DNA of 64,000 nucleotides from Akkermansia sp. RCC_12PD. Lineage in GTDB: Bacteria; Verrucomicrobiota; Verrucomicrobiia; Verrucomicrobiales; Akkermansiaceae. The notes beneath the pieces are model-generated. The model did not search any database, had not been told where the DNA came from, and worked only from the letters and a program-made list of their open reading frames with translations. This document shows, in pieces, positions 30,289 to 38,888 of this stretch. A program made the translations under genes and the position numbers. The stretch lies in the NCBI RefSeq assembly GCF_036417355.1, contig NZ_CP143889.1, forward strand, positions 744,001 to 808,000. Reading direction: 5' to 3'. How positions within the stretch are numbered: the first letter of the stretch is position 1; the number at the start of each line of letters is the position of its first letter.

Positions 30289-32148
30289 ATGTGCTTCAGT
30301 ATGCACGCCGACTTGGAGAAATTGTTGTCTCTGGGGAGAATTACCCCCGCTCTCGCTGAAAAACTTGATTGTATCTCACCTGGCCATTACTGCTTCCACT
30401 CTACCTGGGGAGCCGGAAAAGTCATTTCCTGGAACCTGCCGGCCAAAAAGCTGGTCATTGATTTTGAAGAAAATCCGGAACATGAAATCGCGCTGGAGTT
30501 TGCTCCCCGCATTCTGGAATTCATCGGTGACGACCACTTCCTGGCCAAGCGCTATGAAGACCCGGAATTCCTGATCTCCCTGGCAGCAGACGATCCTGTG
30601 GAACTGGTCCGCCTGACGCTGAAGGGCTACGGCAATTCCCTCACCCCGGAAAAGCTGGAAGCCGCCCTGAAAGGCACCGTTATTGCGGAAGACAAATGGA
30701 AAAACTGGTGGGACAAGGTGCGCGCCATGCTGCGCACCAACGTGCAGTTCATGATGCCGACCCGCAAGGGGGAACGCATCACCCTGCGCACCAACACGCT
30801 TTCCCGCGCCCAAGCCGCCCTGGAAGATTACGGCAAGGCCGCCGACCTGAAAGCGAAAGTGCGCGTGCTGGATAGCGTCAAAATGGAAAACGTGGTCTCC
30901 GAACCGGATGCGGTGAATACCCTGATCCAGGCCGTAAACGCCGACGTATGCAACGGCGGCAGCCTGGCCCTCCAGCAGGTGCTGGAACTGGCCATTCTGC
31001 GGGACGACCTGATCGCCGCCGTCAAGAACGCGGAAGCGGCGGAAACTGCCTGCTCCCTTCGCTCCCTTGTGGAAACCGGCATTGAAGACGTGGAGCGCTT
31101 CGCGGAAGTGCTCAATTCCATGCCCGCGGTGCGCCAAAAGCGCGTGTATGCCGTGCTTCCGGAAATCTTTGGCGACTCATGGACGGAAAAGGCCTTGGAA
31201 CTATTTGACGCCAGCGGAGCCCGCGCCGTGGGGGAAATCGCCAAATTCCTCATTGAACAGGGACAGGAAAAAACTTTCATCAAGCACTTGAAGCATTCCC
31301 TGCTGCGGCAGACCCTTCCCGCGGAATCCCTCATCTGGATTTGCCGCCAGCGCAATGATGCCTCCAAACCCCTCTTCGGCCTTCCGGTAGGCATTGCCAT
31401 GCTCTCCCTGATTGAGCAGGACCACATGGATGGCGGCCCCAACCGCATGTTGCGTCTGAAAAACCTGTTCATGGAAGACAAAAACATGATTCAGGAAATG
31501 ATCAGGAAGCAGGACGTGGCGGAAGTGCGCCAGTTCGCCAAAATGCTGTACAACACATCTGCCTTCTCCGAACAGGACCGCGGCGCACTGATGGCCCGTG
31601 TGATCAGCGTGTTCCCGGACCTTCACTCCATCGTACTGGATGCAATGGTGGACACCTCCGACAAACCGGAACCGATCTTCGTCTCCTGGGAAAGCCTGGA
31701 AGCGCGCAAGAAGGAACTGGAAGAACTGGTGAATGTGAAAATTCCGGAAAACCTGCACAACAAGAAAATTTCCCGTGCGGAAGGCGACCTTCGTGAAAAC
31801 GGCGGCTACCAGGACGCCAAGGAAGTGGAAAAAGTCCTCAACCGCCGCCGCGCGGAGCTGGAACATGCTCTGTCCCTGGCCCGCGGCACGGACTTTACCG
31901 TAACGGACACCTCCAGGGCGGCCATGGGAACAAAAGTGACGCTCCAGCCACTCGGCGGCGGAGACCTCGTGATATACACCATTCTGGGAGCGTGGGACAC
32001 AAACCCGGAAAAACACATCGTCTCCTACCTTTCCCAGGTTGGCAAGGAACTGACCGGCAAGAAAGTGGGCGATCAGGTTAAAATCGTTCCCATGGACGGC
32101 GACAAAAAGAAGGTGTTCACGATCACCGCCATTGAAGCCGCCTTTTAA
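30289..32148 (+). CDS. greA: GreA-type transcription elongation factor with long PVC-type N-terminal extension
   Basis: GreA binds the secondary channel of RNA polymerase and stimulates cleavage of backtracked transcripts. The last 160 residues of this 619-residue protein are a complete Gre module. A coiled coil carries AEGDLRENGGYQDAKEVEK, with the Asp and Glu of the catalytic tip present, and a C-terminal FKBP-like domain starts at about residue 540 (SRAAMGTKVTLQPL). The first ~450 residues are an extension with a Tudor/CarD-like opening (HSTWGAGKVISWNL) and helical repeats. E. coli GreA is 158 residues; chlamydial GreA is similarly extended. The ATG at 30289 has AGGGG ten bases upstream. 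A strong terminator follows. Confidence 0.88.
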   Translation: MCFSMHADLEKLLSLGRITPALAEKLDCISPGHYCFHSTWGAGKVISWNLPAKKLVIDFEENPEHEIALEFAPRILEFIGDDHFLAKRYEDPEFLISLAADDPVELVRLTLKGYGNSLTPEKLEAALKGTVIAEDKWKNWWDKVRAMLRTNVQFMMPTRKGERITLRTNTLSRAQAALEDYGKAADLKAKVRVLDSVKMENVVSEPDAVNTLIQAVNADVCNGGSLALQQVLELAILRDDLIAAVKNAEAAETACSLRSLVETGIEDVERFAEVLNSMPAVRQKRVYAVLPEIFGDSWTEKALELFDASGARAVGEIAKFLIEQGQEKTFIKHLKHSLLRQTLPAESLIWICRQRNDASKPLFGLPVGIAMLSLIEQDHMDGGPNRMLRLKNLFMEDKNMIQEMIRKQDVAEVRQFAKMLYNTSAFSEQDRGALMARVISVFPDLHSIVLDAMVDTSDKPEPIFVSWESLEARKKELEELVNVKIPENLHNKKISRAEGDLRENGGYQDAKEVEKVLNRRRAELEHALSLARGTDFTVTDTSRAAMGTKVTLQPLGGGDLVIYTILGAWDTNPEKHIVSYLSQVGKELTGKKVGDQVKIVPMDGDKKKVFTITAIEAAF

Positions 32149-32176
32149 GAACGGTCATTCGCCAATTTTCTCCTTC

Positions 32177-32205
32177 AATCCTCCATGTTTCATGGAGGAT
32201 TTTTT
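32177..32205 (+). terminator. Strong rho-independent terminator after greA
   Basis: A perfect 11-bp stem (AATCCTCCATG with CATGGAGGATT) around a TTT loop, followed by a T run to 32205. Confidence 0.92.
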
Positions 32206-32314
32206 GTGATATTTTGAATTATATATTGAAAATAAAAAAGTTGGGCTGAAGAAAAAAGTTGGCGCGAATTTGGAATCCGAAGTCAATCTACAATTTTAAG
32301 GGGAAGGCTATTGA

Positions 32315-32614
32315 ATAGATTTCTGCCGCTTCTGCGAGCCTCGCAGGCGGGGGAGTGTATGTTTCCCGGCTTCCACAAATAGAGTTATTCCTGAAGCATG
32401 GAGAAGGGAAATCCCTCTTCCTTTTTTTATCACCGCGGTTTTCACAAGTGATGCTAATGACCTATTTCCAGAAGATTGTGCTTATCGGCAGAAGAAAATG
32501 ATTTCGTTGCTTCACCAGGATATGGAATACTGGATCAGCCGGGAGAAACTGGATTGCCTCTCCAAAGAAAACCTGCCGGATTCCAAATTCGTTATAGGGA
32601 TGTACAGCAAGTAG
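32315..32614 (+). pseudogene. Possible gene remnant without start codon
   Basis: A 99-codon open frame with no ATG at its beginning ends at TAG 32612-32614. Its last 50 codons (from about 32465; LFPEDCAYRQKKMISLL, WISREKLDCLSKENLP) look like real protein in residue mix, while the first part does not. An internal ATG at 32498 would give 38 residues. It may be the 3' end of a gene whose start is lost, or chance. The rest of the gap between greA and the PEP-CTERM gene is AT-rich with a GAATCCGAAGTCAATC segment at 32271, similar to one at 45707. Confidence 0.25.
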
Positions 32615-32652
32615 CTTATTTGTTGTTTTTCATTGATTATCCCCTGCATACT

Positions 32653-33450
32653 GTGAAGAAGACATTATTTATTTTGACTGCCATGGCTGCGGCAACTGCC
32701 GTTGCGGAAGCATCTACAGTCCTGATATCGTTCGGCATCAATTCAGGCAATGACACCTCCGTTGTGAACGGAACCTACCGCGGAGAAACCGGGCAAAAAG
32801 TAAATAAAATTTCAACAGGAAGCTCAAATTCCTACACTTCCGGAGCATTGTCAACCACCGGAGGGGAAACTACCGCCATCACCGTCACGACCGGCGGTGT
32901 TTGCTGTGGATCAGGTGGCGTGCTGACGGACGTTACCGCAAAAGAATCCGCCCTGGCGGGCCATGACAACAAGTTCTATGATGTCTTTGGCCAGGACATG
33001 TCCATAGGCAATCCCATGGGGGGCGTTGTCAACACTGCCGGTTCTGCCAATGGCAACTTCACCATGTCCCTGAACAATCTGTCCGCAGGTACCTACACGC
33101 TGACAATGCTGGTAGGCCGCGGAAACGATTACGGGGCAGGCAATACTTCTTCCTTCAGCCTCAGCGGCGATGGCATAGCCAACATTTCGGCCATTCTTGA
33201 CGATTATTCCACTGGTTCCGGCGCCACGCTGAACGGCTCCACCGTCACAGCCAATACACATACCGGAGACTGGGTGCTGATGACTTACACGTTTGACGTG
33301 ACGGCCGACAATACCCGGCTTGACATCCTCTCCGAGGGCGGTAGCGGCAGCATCAACACTCTGGCGCTAACCTCCGTTCCGGAACCGGCTACGGCATCCC
33401 TGAGCCTTCTGGGGCTTTCCGCCCTGCTTCTGCGCCGCCGCAGAAACTGA
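32653..33450 (+). CDS. PEP-CTERM sorting-domain protein
   Basis: The 265-residue secreted protein has a signal peptide if started at the GTG at 32653 (VKKTLFILTAMAAATAVAEA), and a C-terminal PEP-CTERM tripartite signal: VPEPATASLSLLGLSALLLRRRRN (Pro-Glu-Pro, hydrophobic helix, Arg cluster). Such signals are recognised by an exosortase, which processes the protein during export to the cell surface or exopolysaccharide. The body is a Gly/Ser/Thr-rich beta domain (ISFGINSG, TGDWVLMTYTFDVTADNTRLDI) like those of many verrucomicrobial PEP-CTERM proteins. Its N-terminal pattern resembles that of the larger PEP-CTERM protein at 45.9 kb. No Shine-Dalgarno is visible. Confidence 0.82.
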   Translation: MKKTLFILTAMAAATAVAEASTVLISFGINSGNDTSVVNGTYRGETGQKVNKISTGSSNSYTSGALSTTGGETTAITVTTGGVCCGSGGVLTDVTAKESALAGHDNKFYDVFGQDMSIGNPMGGVVNTAGSANGNFTMSLNNLSAGTYTLTMLVGRGNDYGAGNTSSFSLSGDGIANISAILDDYSTGSGATLNGSTVTANTHTGDWVLMTYTFDVTADNTRLDILSEGGSGSINTLALTSVPEPATASLSLLGLSALLLRRRRN

Positions 33451-33478
33451 CTCTGGTTCATCCCATTTTCCGAGAAAC

Positions 33479-33517
33479 AAAAACTCCGTATCTCCTTATA
33501 CGAGGTACGGAGTTTTC
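33479..33517. terminator. Terminator after the PEP-CTERM gene
   Basis: AAAACTCCGTA pairs with TACGGAGTTTT around a loop containing a second small TATC/GAGG-like pairing. A/T tracts on both sides suggest bidirectional function. The remaining ~330 bp before the SDR gene hold no supported feature. Confidence 0.75.
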
Positions 33518-33844
33518 CGTTCGGGACAGAGAATGATACGGCGATTTTTCCGGAAAATCCCCACAGAAAAAATCGGCATAGCCTGCCGGAGACACCGTGT
33601 ACCGGGAATGGTACCCTGCCTCTCTGCTTTAATATTATCCCCCACAGCCCTCTGCATGCAGGAAAAGGCGCCCCAATTCCAGCAACGGTACAGAACGATA
33701 AAACAAAACCGGAAACTCACGATACCCTGCCGCCTTCACGGAAAGGCGGAAAAACAATTCCCTCAATTTTTTGCGTCCAGCGGCCCCCTTTTTCATTGCG
33801 GTCCTGCTGCGTATTGACCATGATACGGGCTACCCGGCTCCCTC

Positions 33845-34690
33845 ATGCAGAACCAACGCTTCCAGTACGAAAGAATTATCATCACGGGCGCATCGTCCGG
33901 ATTCGGGAAGGCTTTTGCCCAGATGCTGGCCTCCTGCACCGGTGAACTGATTCTCGTCGCCCGGAATGAAGAGGCGCTTCAACAACTTGCCGCCGGGCTG
34001 GAAGAAAAACATCCCGGACTGAACGCCGCCGCCCTTCCCTGCGACCTGGCGGACGAATCCGCCTTGGGCGACCTGGCTGGCCGCCTTCTGGAACTGCCTG
34101 CGGCAAAAACCCTTCTGATCAACAACGCCGGAGCAGGAGACTACGGAGAATTCTCGGAAGGCTCCTGGGACAGAATTCGCACCCTGCTGCGCCTGAACGT
34201 GGAAAGCCTCACGCGCCTGTGCCACGCCATGATACCGGGATTGAAAAAAAACGGCGGGGACATCATCAACATCAGCTCCCTGGCGGCTCTGCTCCCCATC
34301 CCGGACTTTGCCGTTTATGCGGCCACCAAGGCATACGTTTCCAGCCTGTCGGAAGCCCTGCGGTTGGAACTGAAGGAACACGGCATACGAGTCCTGGCCG
34401 TTTGTCCCGGCCCCGTCTCCACGGGATTCGGGAAAGCGGCGCGCCGCCCCGGCTTCACCGGCAACATGATGCCGGGCAGAAACGCCTTTGACACCCCCAC
34501 GGAAACCGTCGTGAAAGACAGCCTGCACGCCCTGTCCCGCGGACGCGCCAGAGTCTTCCCCGGCGTGAAAATACGTTTGGCGGCCCTGCTGCTGAATGCG
34601 GCTCCCCTGGGGCTGATCCGCTTCTTCATGGGCAAACGCCCCCGGAAAGTCCAGCCGTCTCCAACCGAAACCCTCCCTCCCGCGCCATGA
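33845..34690 (+). CDS. Short-chain dehydrogenase/reductase (classical SDR)
   Basis: The 281-residue protein has the complete classical SDR set: GASSGFGKAFAQML near the N terminus for NAD(P) binding, LINNAGAG, the catalytic Ser in IINISSLAALLP, Tyr158 and Lys162 in YAATKAY, and the PGPVSTGF segment. It is an oxidoreductase of unknown substrate; the DltE/YqjQ-like subgroup is the closest by appearance. Its TGA overlaps the ATG of the next gene by 4 bp (ATGA at 34687), so the two are translationally coupled. Confidence 0.88.
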   Translation: MQNQRFQYERIIITGASSGFGKAFAQMLASCTGELILVARNEEALQQLAAGLEEKHPGLNAAALPCDLADESALGDLAGRLLELPAAKTLLINNAGAGDYGEFSEGSWDRIRTLLRLNVESLTRLCHAMIPGLKKNGGDIINISSLAALLPIPDFAVYAATKAYVSSLSEALRLELKEHGIRVLAVCPGPVSTGFGKAARRPGFTGNMMPGRNAFDTPTETVVKDSLHALSRGRARVFPGVKIRLAALLLNAAPLGLIRFFMGKRPRKVQPSPTETLPPAP

Positions 34691-36258
34691 AACCCCACCG
34701 CCGCGGAATCACCCGCATCACCTGGTTCAAGCTTACGGTCTGCGCCTGCCTGGCCGCCATGGCGGCTTCCCTCTTCACGCCGTATCCGGCCCAGATTATC
34801 CGCGCCCTGAAAGGAGAGCCGGAACCGGCGACGGATGCCCCGGACGCCTACCCGCCCCACACTTCCCTGCCCCCGGAACAGCCGGACCAGACGCAAACGG
34901 CCGCCCCGGATACTGCCGGACGCCCCGGCACGGCCACGGAAGATGCGCGCCTGCTGTCTCCCTGGACGCCGGAGCGCACCATCGCCCTGCCCCCCGTGCA
35001 GTATCCGCCGTTTCCACCAGTTCTGCCCACCAGGCCGTCCACAGGAGCGCTCACGAACATTTACGAGCTGGCCCGTGGCCTGAACTTGAAAACCCAGGCC
35101 AACTTCCTGCCCGGCACGCTGGCTTCCAGCGACAAGGAAATCAAAAGCAATTACCAGATGACGCTCACCCTGAACGTCAAACAGCCCCAAGCCCTGACGA
35201 AAAAGGAAGATATCCTGAAGCTCAACCCCAAACTGGAGGCCATCCTCCCGGATCTGTCCACCCTGTTCAGCCACGCTCGCATCTCTCCCTACTACGGGCA
35301 GATCTACGCCCGCAAACAAACGGAAATCCGCAAAAACCTGGCCTCCCTGACCAAGCTGTTTGACCGCCACAACTTCTATGATACGGAAACCATCCTGGAA
35401 ATAACCCACCCGGAAACCCGTAGAAAACTGCTGTGGCTTCAAAGTGAAATGGACGTCGTTTCCGACGGGTCGGACGGTGACCGGCTGTCCACCATGCCGG
35501 ACAAAATCCTGAAAAGTTCCTTCTACCAGCCCAGCACCTCCTACCGCTGGAAAAAGCGCACGGACAAGCCCAATCCCCTGCTCAAGCCCTGGCAGCAGAG
35601 GCTGGCTGCCTACAAGGCAAGCCTGGCCAAGGCCCCCGCCGCGGAAAAAGCCGCCCTGCGCAGCAAAATAGACCATGCGGAACGGGTCATTGCGGAACTG
35701 AAAAGGTACAGCTTCCTGATCTCGGAATACGATCCCTTCATCGTAGTCCCTCTGGGCGTCGTCAACCAGTCTTCCCCGTTCTCCCCGCAATTCGGCGATT
35801 ACGCCGTCGTCATTGTGGACGGCAAATTATACCCGGCCCTGGTGGGGGACGCCGGCCCCCGGTACAAGACGGGGGAAGGCTCCCTGCGCCTGAGCCGGGA
35901 AATCAACCCCAAATCCGGACCTTACAGCCGCCCCGTCTCCGATCTGGTGGTGAGCTACCTGATCTTCCCCGGCACCGCGGAGCCGGAAGCCGGACCGCCC
36001 GACTATGAAAAACTCACGGCGAAATGCCGGGAACTGCTCAACGACATAGGCGGCATGGGAGACGCCTTCAAACTCCACCAGTGGGAAGACCTGCTTGCTC
36101 CCAAGCCGCCTCCCTCTTCTCCCTCTCCCTCCGCTTCCGACAAGGAACCGGAAACCACGGCAAAAGACGGAAAAACGGCTGCGGACAAACCGTCGGAAAC
36201 TCCTTCTTCCACATCTTCCCCCACGCCTTCCTCCACATCCGCACCTGCGGCCCCCTGA
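34687..36258 (+). CDS. Membrane-anchored Pro-rich hypothetical protein
   Basis: The 523-residue protein has one N-terminal hydrophobic segment (LTVCACLAAMAASLFT) that could be a signal anchor. A Pro/Thr/Ala-rich linker (about residues 35-110) follows, then a mixed globular region (about 110-440) and a second low-complexity tail rich in Pro, Ser, Lys and Thr to the end. The composition fits an envelope protein spanning periplasm or peptidoglycan. It is coupled to the upstream SDR by a 4-bp ATGA overlap, so the two products may act in one process. It converges on the squalene/phytoene synthase gene. No family recognised. Confidence 0.7.
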   Translation: MKPHRRGITRITWFKLTVCACLAAMAASLFTPYPAQIIRALKGEPEPATDAPDAYPPHTSLPPEQPDQTQTAAPDTAGRPGTATEDARLLSPWTPERTIALPPVQYPPFPPVLPTRPSTGALTNIYELARGLNLKTQANFLPGTLASSDKEIKSNYQMTLTLNVKQPQALTKKEDILKLNPKLEAILPDLSTLFSHARISPYYGQIYARKQTEIRKNLASLTKLFDRHNFYDTETILEITHPETRRKLLWLQSEMDVVSDGSDGDRLSTMPDKILKSSFYQPSTSYRWKKRTDKPNPLLKPWQQRLAAYKASLAKAPAAEKAALRSKIDHAERVIAELKRYSFLISEYDPFIVVPLGVVNQSSPFSPQFGDYAVVIVDGKLYPALVGDAGPRYKTGEGSLRLSREINPKSGPYSRPVSDLVVSYLIFPGTAEPEAGPPDYEKLTAKCRELLNDIGGMGDAFKLHQWEDLLAPKPPPSSPSPSASDKEPETTAKDGKTAADKPSETPSSTSSPTPSSTSAPAAP

Positions 36259-36275
36259 CGTGCAGGCCGCCCGGA

Positions 36276-37169
36276 CTACAAGGCTTCCTTCCAGGAAAAC
36301 AGAAACGCCTTCCACATCCGGGAATACACCCTGCCGCGCGTAATCTTCACCTTTCCGGAAGAGGGAATTTCCCGGTGTTTCAACAAATCCAGCGTATCCA
36401 GCCCCAGCCACGCCGGAAGCACCGTGGAAAAACGCAATCGTCCGTTATGCAGGGACTCCGCATAAAACACGCCTTCCTTCAGCCACAGCTCCGCCTTTTC
36501 CAGCCACGTTTCCGCATCGTCTCCGGGCAGATAGCTTCTCCCGCGGGAGAAATCCTCCTCCCGGTCGCGGAGAATATTCACCAGCTGCAGCCCCATTCCG
36601 TAATGGACTCCCCACCGCAAAAGCACCTCTTCCGGCTGGGTGCTGAACGCATCGCCAAGGACAAGGAGGCCCAGCCTGGTCCAGAACTCGCCCACGCATC
36701 CGGCCACCATGTAGGCGTAATGTTCCAATTGTTCCGGACAAATGACGGAGGGATGCTCCACAAAATATTCCAGGTCCCACGCCTGTCCCTCCACAATCGT
36801 AGCCAGAACGTTCCGCACCAGCATCTGCTCCCGCGGCGGCAGGGCTTCCAGCAGGGCCAGACATTCGGGAAAGCGCGCTAGAAGTTCCCCCTCCCCCCGG
36901 TGCTTCTGCACGGAAGACAGCACGCCCAGCCGGCCGAAGCAGGTTGCGGCCGCCTCGTGGGAGGCATCCCCTGCCACAGCCGCGCCCATCATCTTCAGCA
37001 GGGCCAGCCTCTCCTTCAAATCCATATCCACCGTGTCCGCCACCGTATCCGTGGCGCGCGCCAGCAAATAGCCCACGGCCACGCCGGGCCGCATTTCGCA
37101 GGGCAGAAAGCGCATGCTCAGGTAAAAGGACCGGGAAACGGCGGATAAAAGCTGATGGAGGCCCTTCAT
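36276..37169 (-). CDS. Squalene/phytoene synthase family protein
   Basis: These enzymes condense two prenyl diphosphates head to head to form squalene or phytoene. The 297-residue protein shows [12 protein letters not shown], the first Asp-rich motif DTVADTVD, the central QAWDLEYFV and [11 protein letters not shown], and the second Asp-rich motif [14 protein letters not shown]. Both Mg-binding motifs are present, so it is probably active. Hopanoid (HpnC/HpnD), squalene and carotenoid versions cannot be separated here. Its ATG overlaps the stop of the sigma-54 activator by 4 bp, so they are translated together. A secreted squalene-oxidase-repeat protein at 5.9 kb is not an obvious partner. Confidence 0.88.
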   Translation of the reverse strand: MKGLHQLLSAVSRSFYLSMRFLPCEMRPGVAVGYLLARATDTVADTVDMDLKERLALLKMMGAAVAGDASHEAAATCFGRLGVLSSVQKHRGEGELLARFPECLALLEALPPREQMLVRNVLATIVEGQAWDLEYFVEHPSVICPEQLEHYAYMVAGCVGEFWTRLGLLVLGDAFSTQPEEVLLRWGVHYGMGLQLVNILRDREEDFSRGRSYLPGDDAETWLEKAELWLKEGVFYAESLHNGRLRFSTVLPAWLGLDTLDLLKHREIPSSGKVKITRGRVYSRMWKAFLFSWKEAL

Positions 37170-38692
37170 AACTTTTGCAGGCCCAGCCTGTGCATCTTGT
37201 AATGGAGTACCCGCGGAGAAATGCCCAGTTCCCGGGCCGCCGCGGACATGTTGCCCGGGGAGCGCTTCAGCGCGGCCACAATCAATTCCCGTTCAAAGGA
37301 ATCTACCATCGTAGGCAAATCAGCCTGTTCCTCCCCTCCGCGGGAATTCGGAGCGTCGCTGCTGGGCATCTGGAGGGAGGCGGGCAGATTGTAGCCGTAA
37401 ATGCAGTCGTCCTGCGCCGTGATGACGGCGCGCTCCACGCAATTCTCCAGCTCCCGGACGTTGCCCGGCCAGTGGTAGGCCATGAGCATGTTGATTGCCG
37501 GGGTGGAAAGGCGCGTGATATGCTTGCCGTACTTGAGGTTGAACTTGGAAAGGAAATGCTCCGCAAGCAGCATGATGTCCCCCTTGCGCTGGACCAGGTC
37601 CGGCATCACGATGGGGAAAATATTCAGGCGGTAATACAAGTCTTCACGGAATTTGTTTTCCGTCATCAGCTCTTCCAAATTCCGGCTGGTTGCGGCAATG
37701 AAGCGCACGTCGGAATGCAGTTCCCGGTTGCTGCCCACGCGGGAAAAAGTCTTCTCCTGCAAAAAGCGCAGTAGCTTCACCTGCATTTGCAGGCTCAAAT
37801 CCCCGATTTCATCCAGGAAGAGGGTTCCTCCATCCGCGGCCTCCGCGCGGCCAATGCGGCGGCTGGTGGCTCCTGTGAAAGACCCTTTTTCATGCCCGAA
37901 CAATTCGCTTTCCAGCAGATTCTCCGGCATGGCGGCGCAATTCATCGTAATCAGCGGCTTGTCCTTCCTGGCGCTCAGATTCACCACGGCGCGTGCCACC
38001 AGTTCCTTCCCCGTTCCGGAACTGCCGCGGATCAATACCGTGGCGTCGCTGGGGGCCACCTGCCGTATCTGCTCATACACCTGGAGCATGGGGCGGCAAT
38101 TCCCTATCAGCTCGCCGGGATTGCTCGTCAGCAATTCGCGCAGCTTTTCGTTTTCCGCCATCAGGGCCTCCCTTTCCTCGTGGGCCTGGAGGCATGCCGC
38201 CAGGGCATCCCCTACAATGTTCCCCACAATCTGCATCAGCTTCAAGTCCCGCTCCAGATCCGTCTCCGCATCAACGGAACGGTCAATGCTCAAGGTACCG
38301 ATCACCTGCTGCAAATGAATAATGGGCACGCAGATGAACGCCACCTTTTCCCCGCTTTTGCGGGTGCGTGTGCGGTTCAGGAACCTGCGGTCCCGGGAAA
38401 TATCCTCGATCACGTGGGGGCGGCCCGTTTCCGCTACATGGCCCGTAATGCCTTCGCCCACGTGGTAGTGGCCACGCTTCATTTCCTGTTCGTCCAGCCC
38501 GTGGGAAGCTTCGATCATCAGGTTGTTCCCGTGGCGGATGGTGAAGGTGCCGCGCAGCATCTTCATGCGGCGGTAAAGAATATCAAGGATATGCTGCAAC
38601 AGAACCGTTCCGTTGCGCTCGTTGACGATTGCAGAACTGATCTCCTGCAACACGATCATTTCCAAATCGGGAGACTTGTTCATGCCATTCAT
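37166..38692 (-). CDS. Sigma-54-dependent activator: GAF sensor, AAA+ domain, Fis-type HTH
   Basis: This is a NifA-like enhancer-binding protein of 508 residues. An N-terminal GAF domain (about 15-165) precedes a full AAA+ domain (about 195-425; Walker A GSSGTGKE, the sigma-54 contact loop as GSFTGA, Walker [11 protein letters not shown], arginine fingers [10 protein letters not shown]) and a Fis-type HTH (about 465-508; [20 protein letters not shown]). The loop is GSFTGA rather than GAFTGA. There is no receiver domain, so it probably senses a small molecule through GAF. ATG 38692 or 38683 could be the start. A 16-bp palindrome lies about 160 bp upstream, and the same motif recurs between gltB and glnN. 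It overlaps the downstream squalene/phytoene synthase gene. Confidence 0.9.
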   Translation of the reverse strand: MNGMNKSPDLEMIVLQEISSAIVNERNGTVLLQHILDILYRRMKMLRGTFTIRHGNNLMIEASHGLDEQEMKRGHYHVGEGITGHVAETGRPHVIEDISRDRRFLNRTRTRKSGEKVAFICVPIIHLQQVIGTLSIDRSVDAETDLERDLKLMQIVGNIVGDALAACLQAHEEREALMAENEKLRELLTSNPGELIGNCRPMLQVYEQIRQVAPSDATVLIRGSSGTGKELVARAVVNLSARKDKPLITMNCAAMPENLLESELFGHEKGSFTGATSRRIGRAEAADGGTLFLDEIGDLSLQMQVKLLRFLQEKTFSRVGSNRELHSDVRFIAATSRNLEELMTENKFREDLYYRLNIFPIVMPDLVQRKGDIMLLAEHFLSKFNLKYGKHITRLSTPAINMLMAYHWPGNVRELENCVERAVITAQDDCIYGYNLPASLQMPSSDAPNSRGGEEQADLPTMVDSFERELIVAALKRSPGNMSAAARELGISPRVLHYKMHRLGLQKL

Positions 38693-38848
38693 GCAGCCCG
38701 TAGCTGTCCGGATATTAACCGGGCGCATGCGTTCAACCAACCTTTTTTCGTGCAACGGGTTTCCCGTGAAAGGGAAAAATAAAATCAATTATCACATTCA
38801 TTATTGAACATCAACATGGAATAATACCGTCACAAGCATGACAACATA

Positions 38849-38864
38849 ATTACAAAATTGTAAT
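38849..38864. promoter_or_regulatory. Palindrome ATTACAAAATTGTAAT upstream of the sigma-54 activator
   Basis: A perfect 16-bp inverted repeat containing TTAC-N6-GTAA, located between the ClC stop (38889) and the activator start (38692). The same TTAC-N6-GTAA pattern occurs twice in the gltB-glnN intergenic region. It is a candidate autoregulatory site for the activator; binding is inferred. Confidence 0.6.
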
Positions 38865-38888
38865 ATTGCGCTCCGGCACCACCCCGTG

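Noticed and set aside
33533-33817. A 94-codon frame between the small PEP-CTERM gene and the SDR gene
   Set aside because: Arg/Pro-rich translation without start signal or similarity; read as spacer after a terminator.
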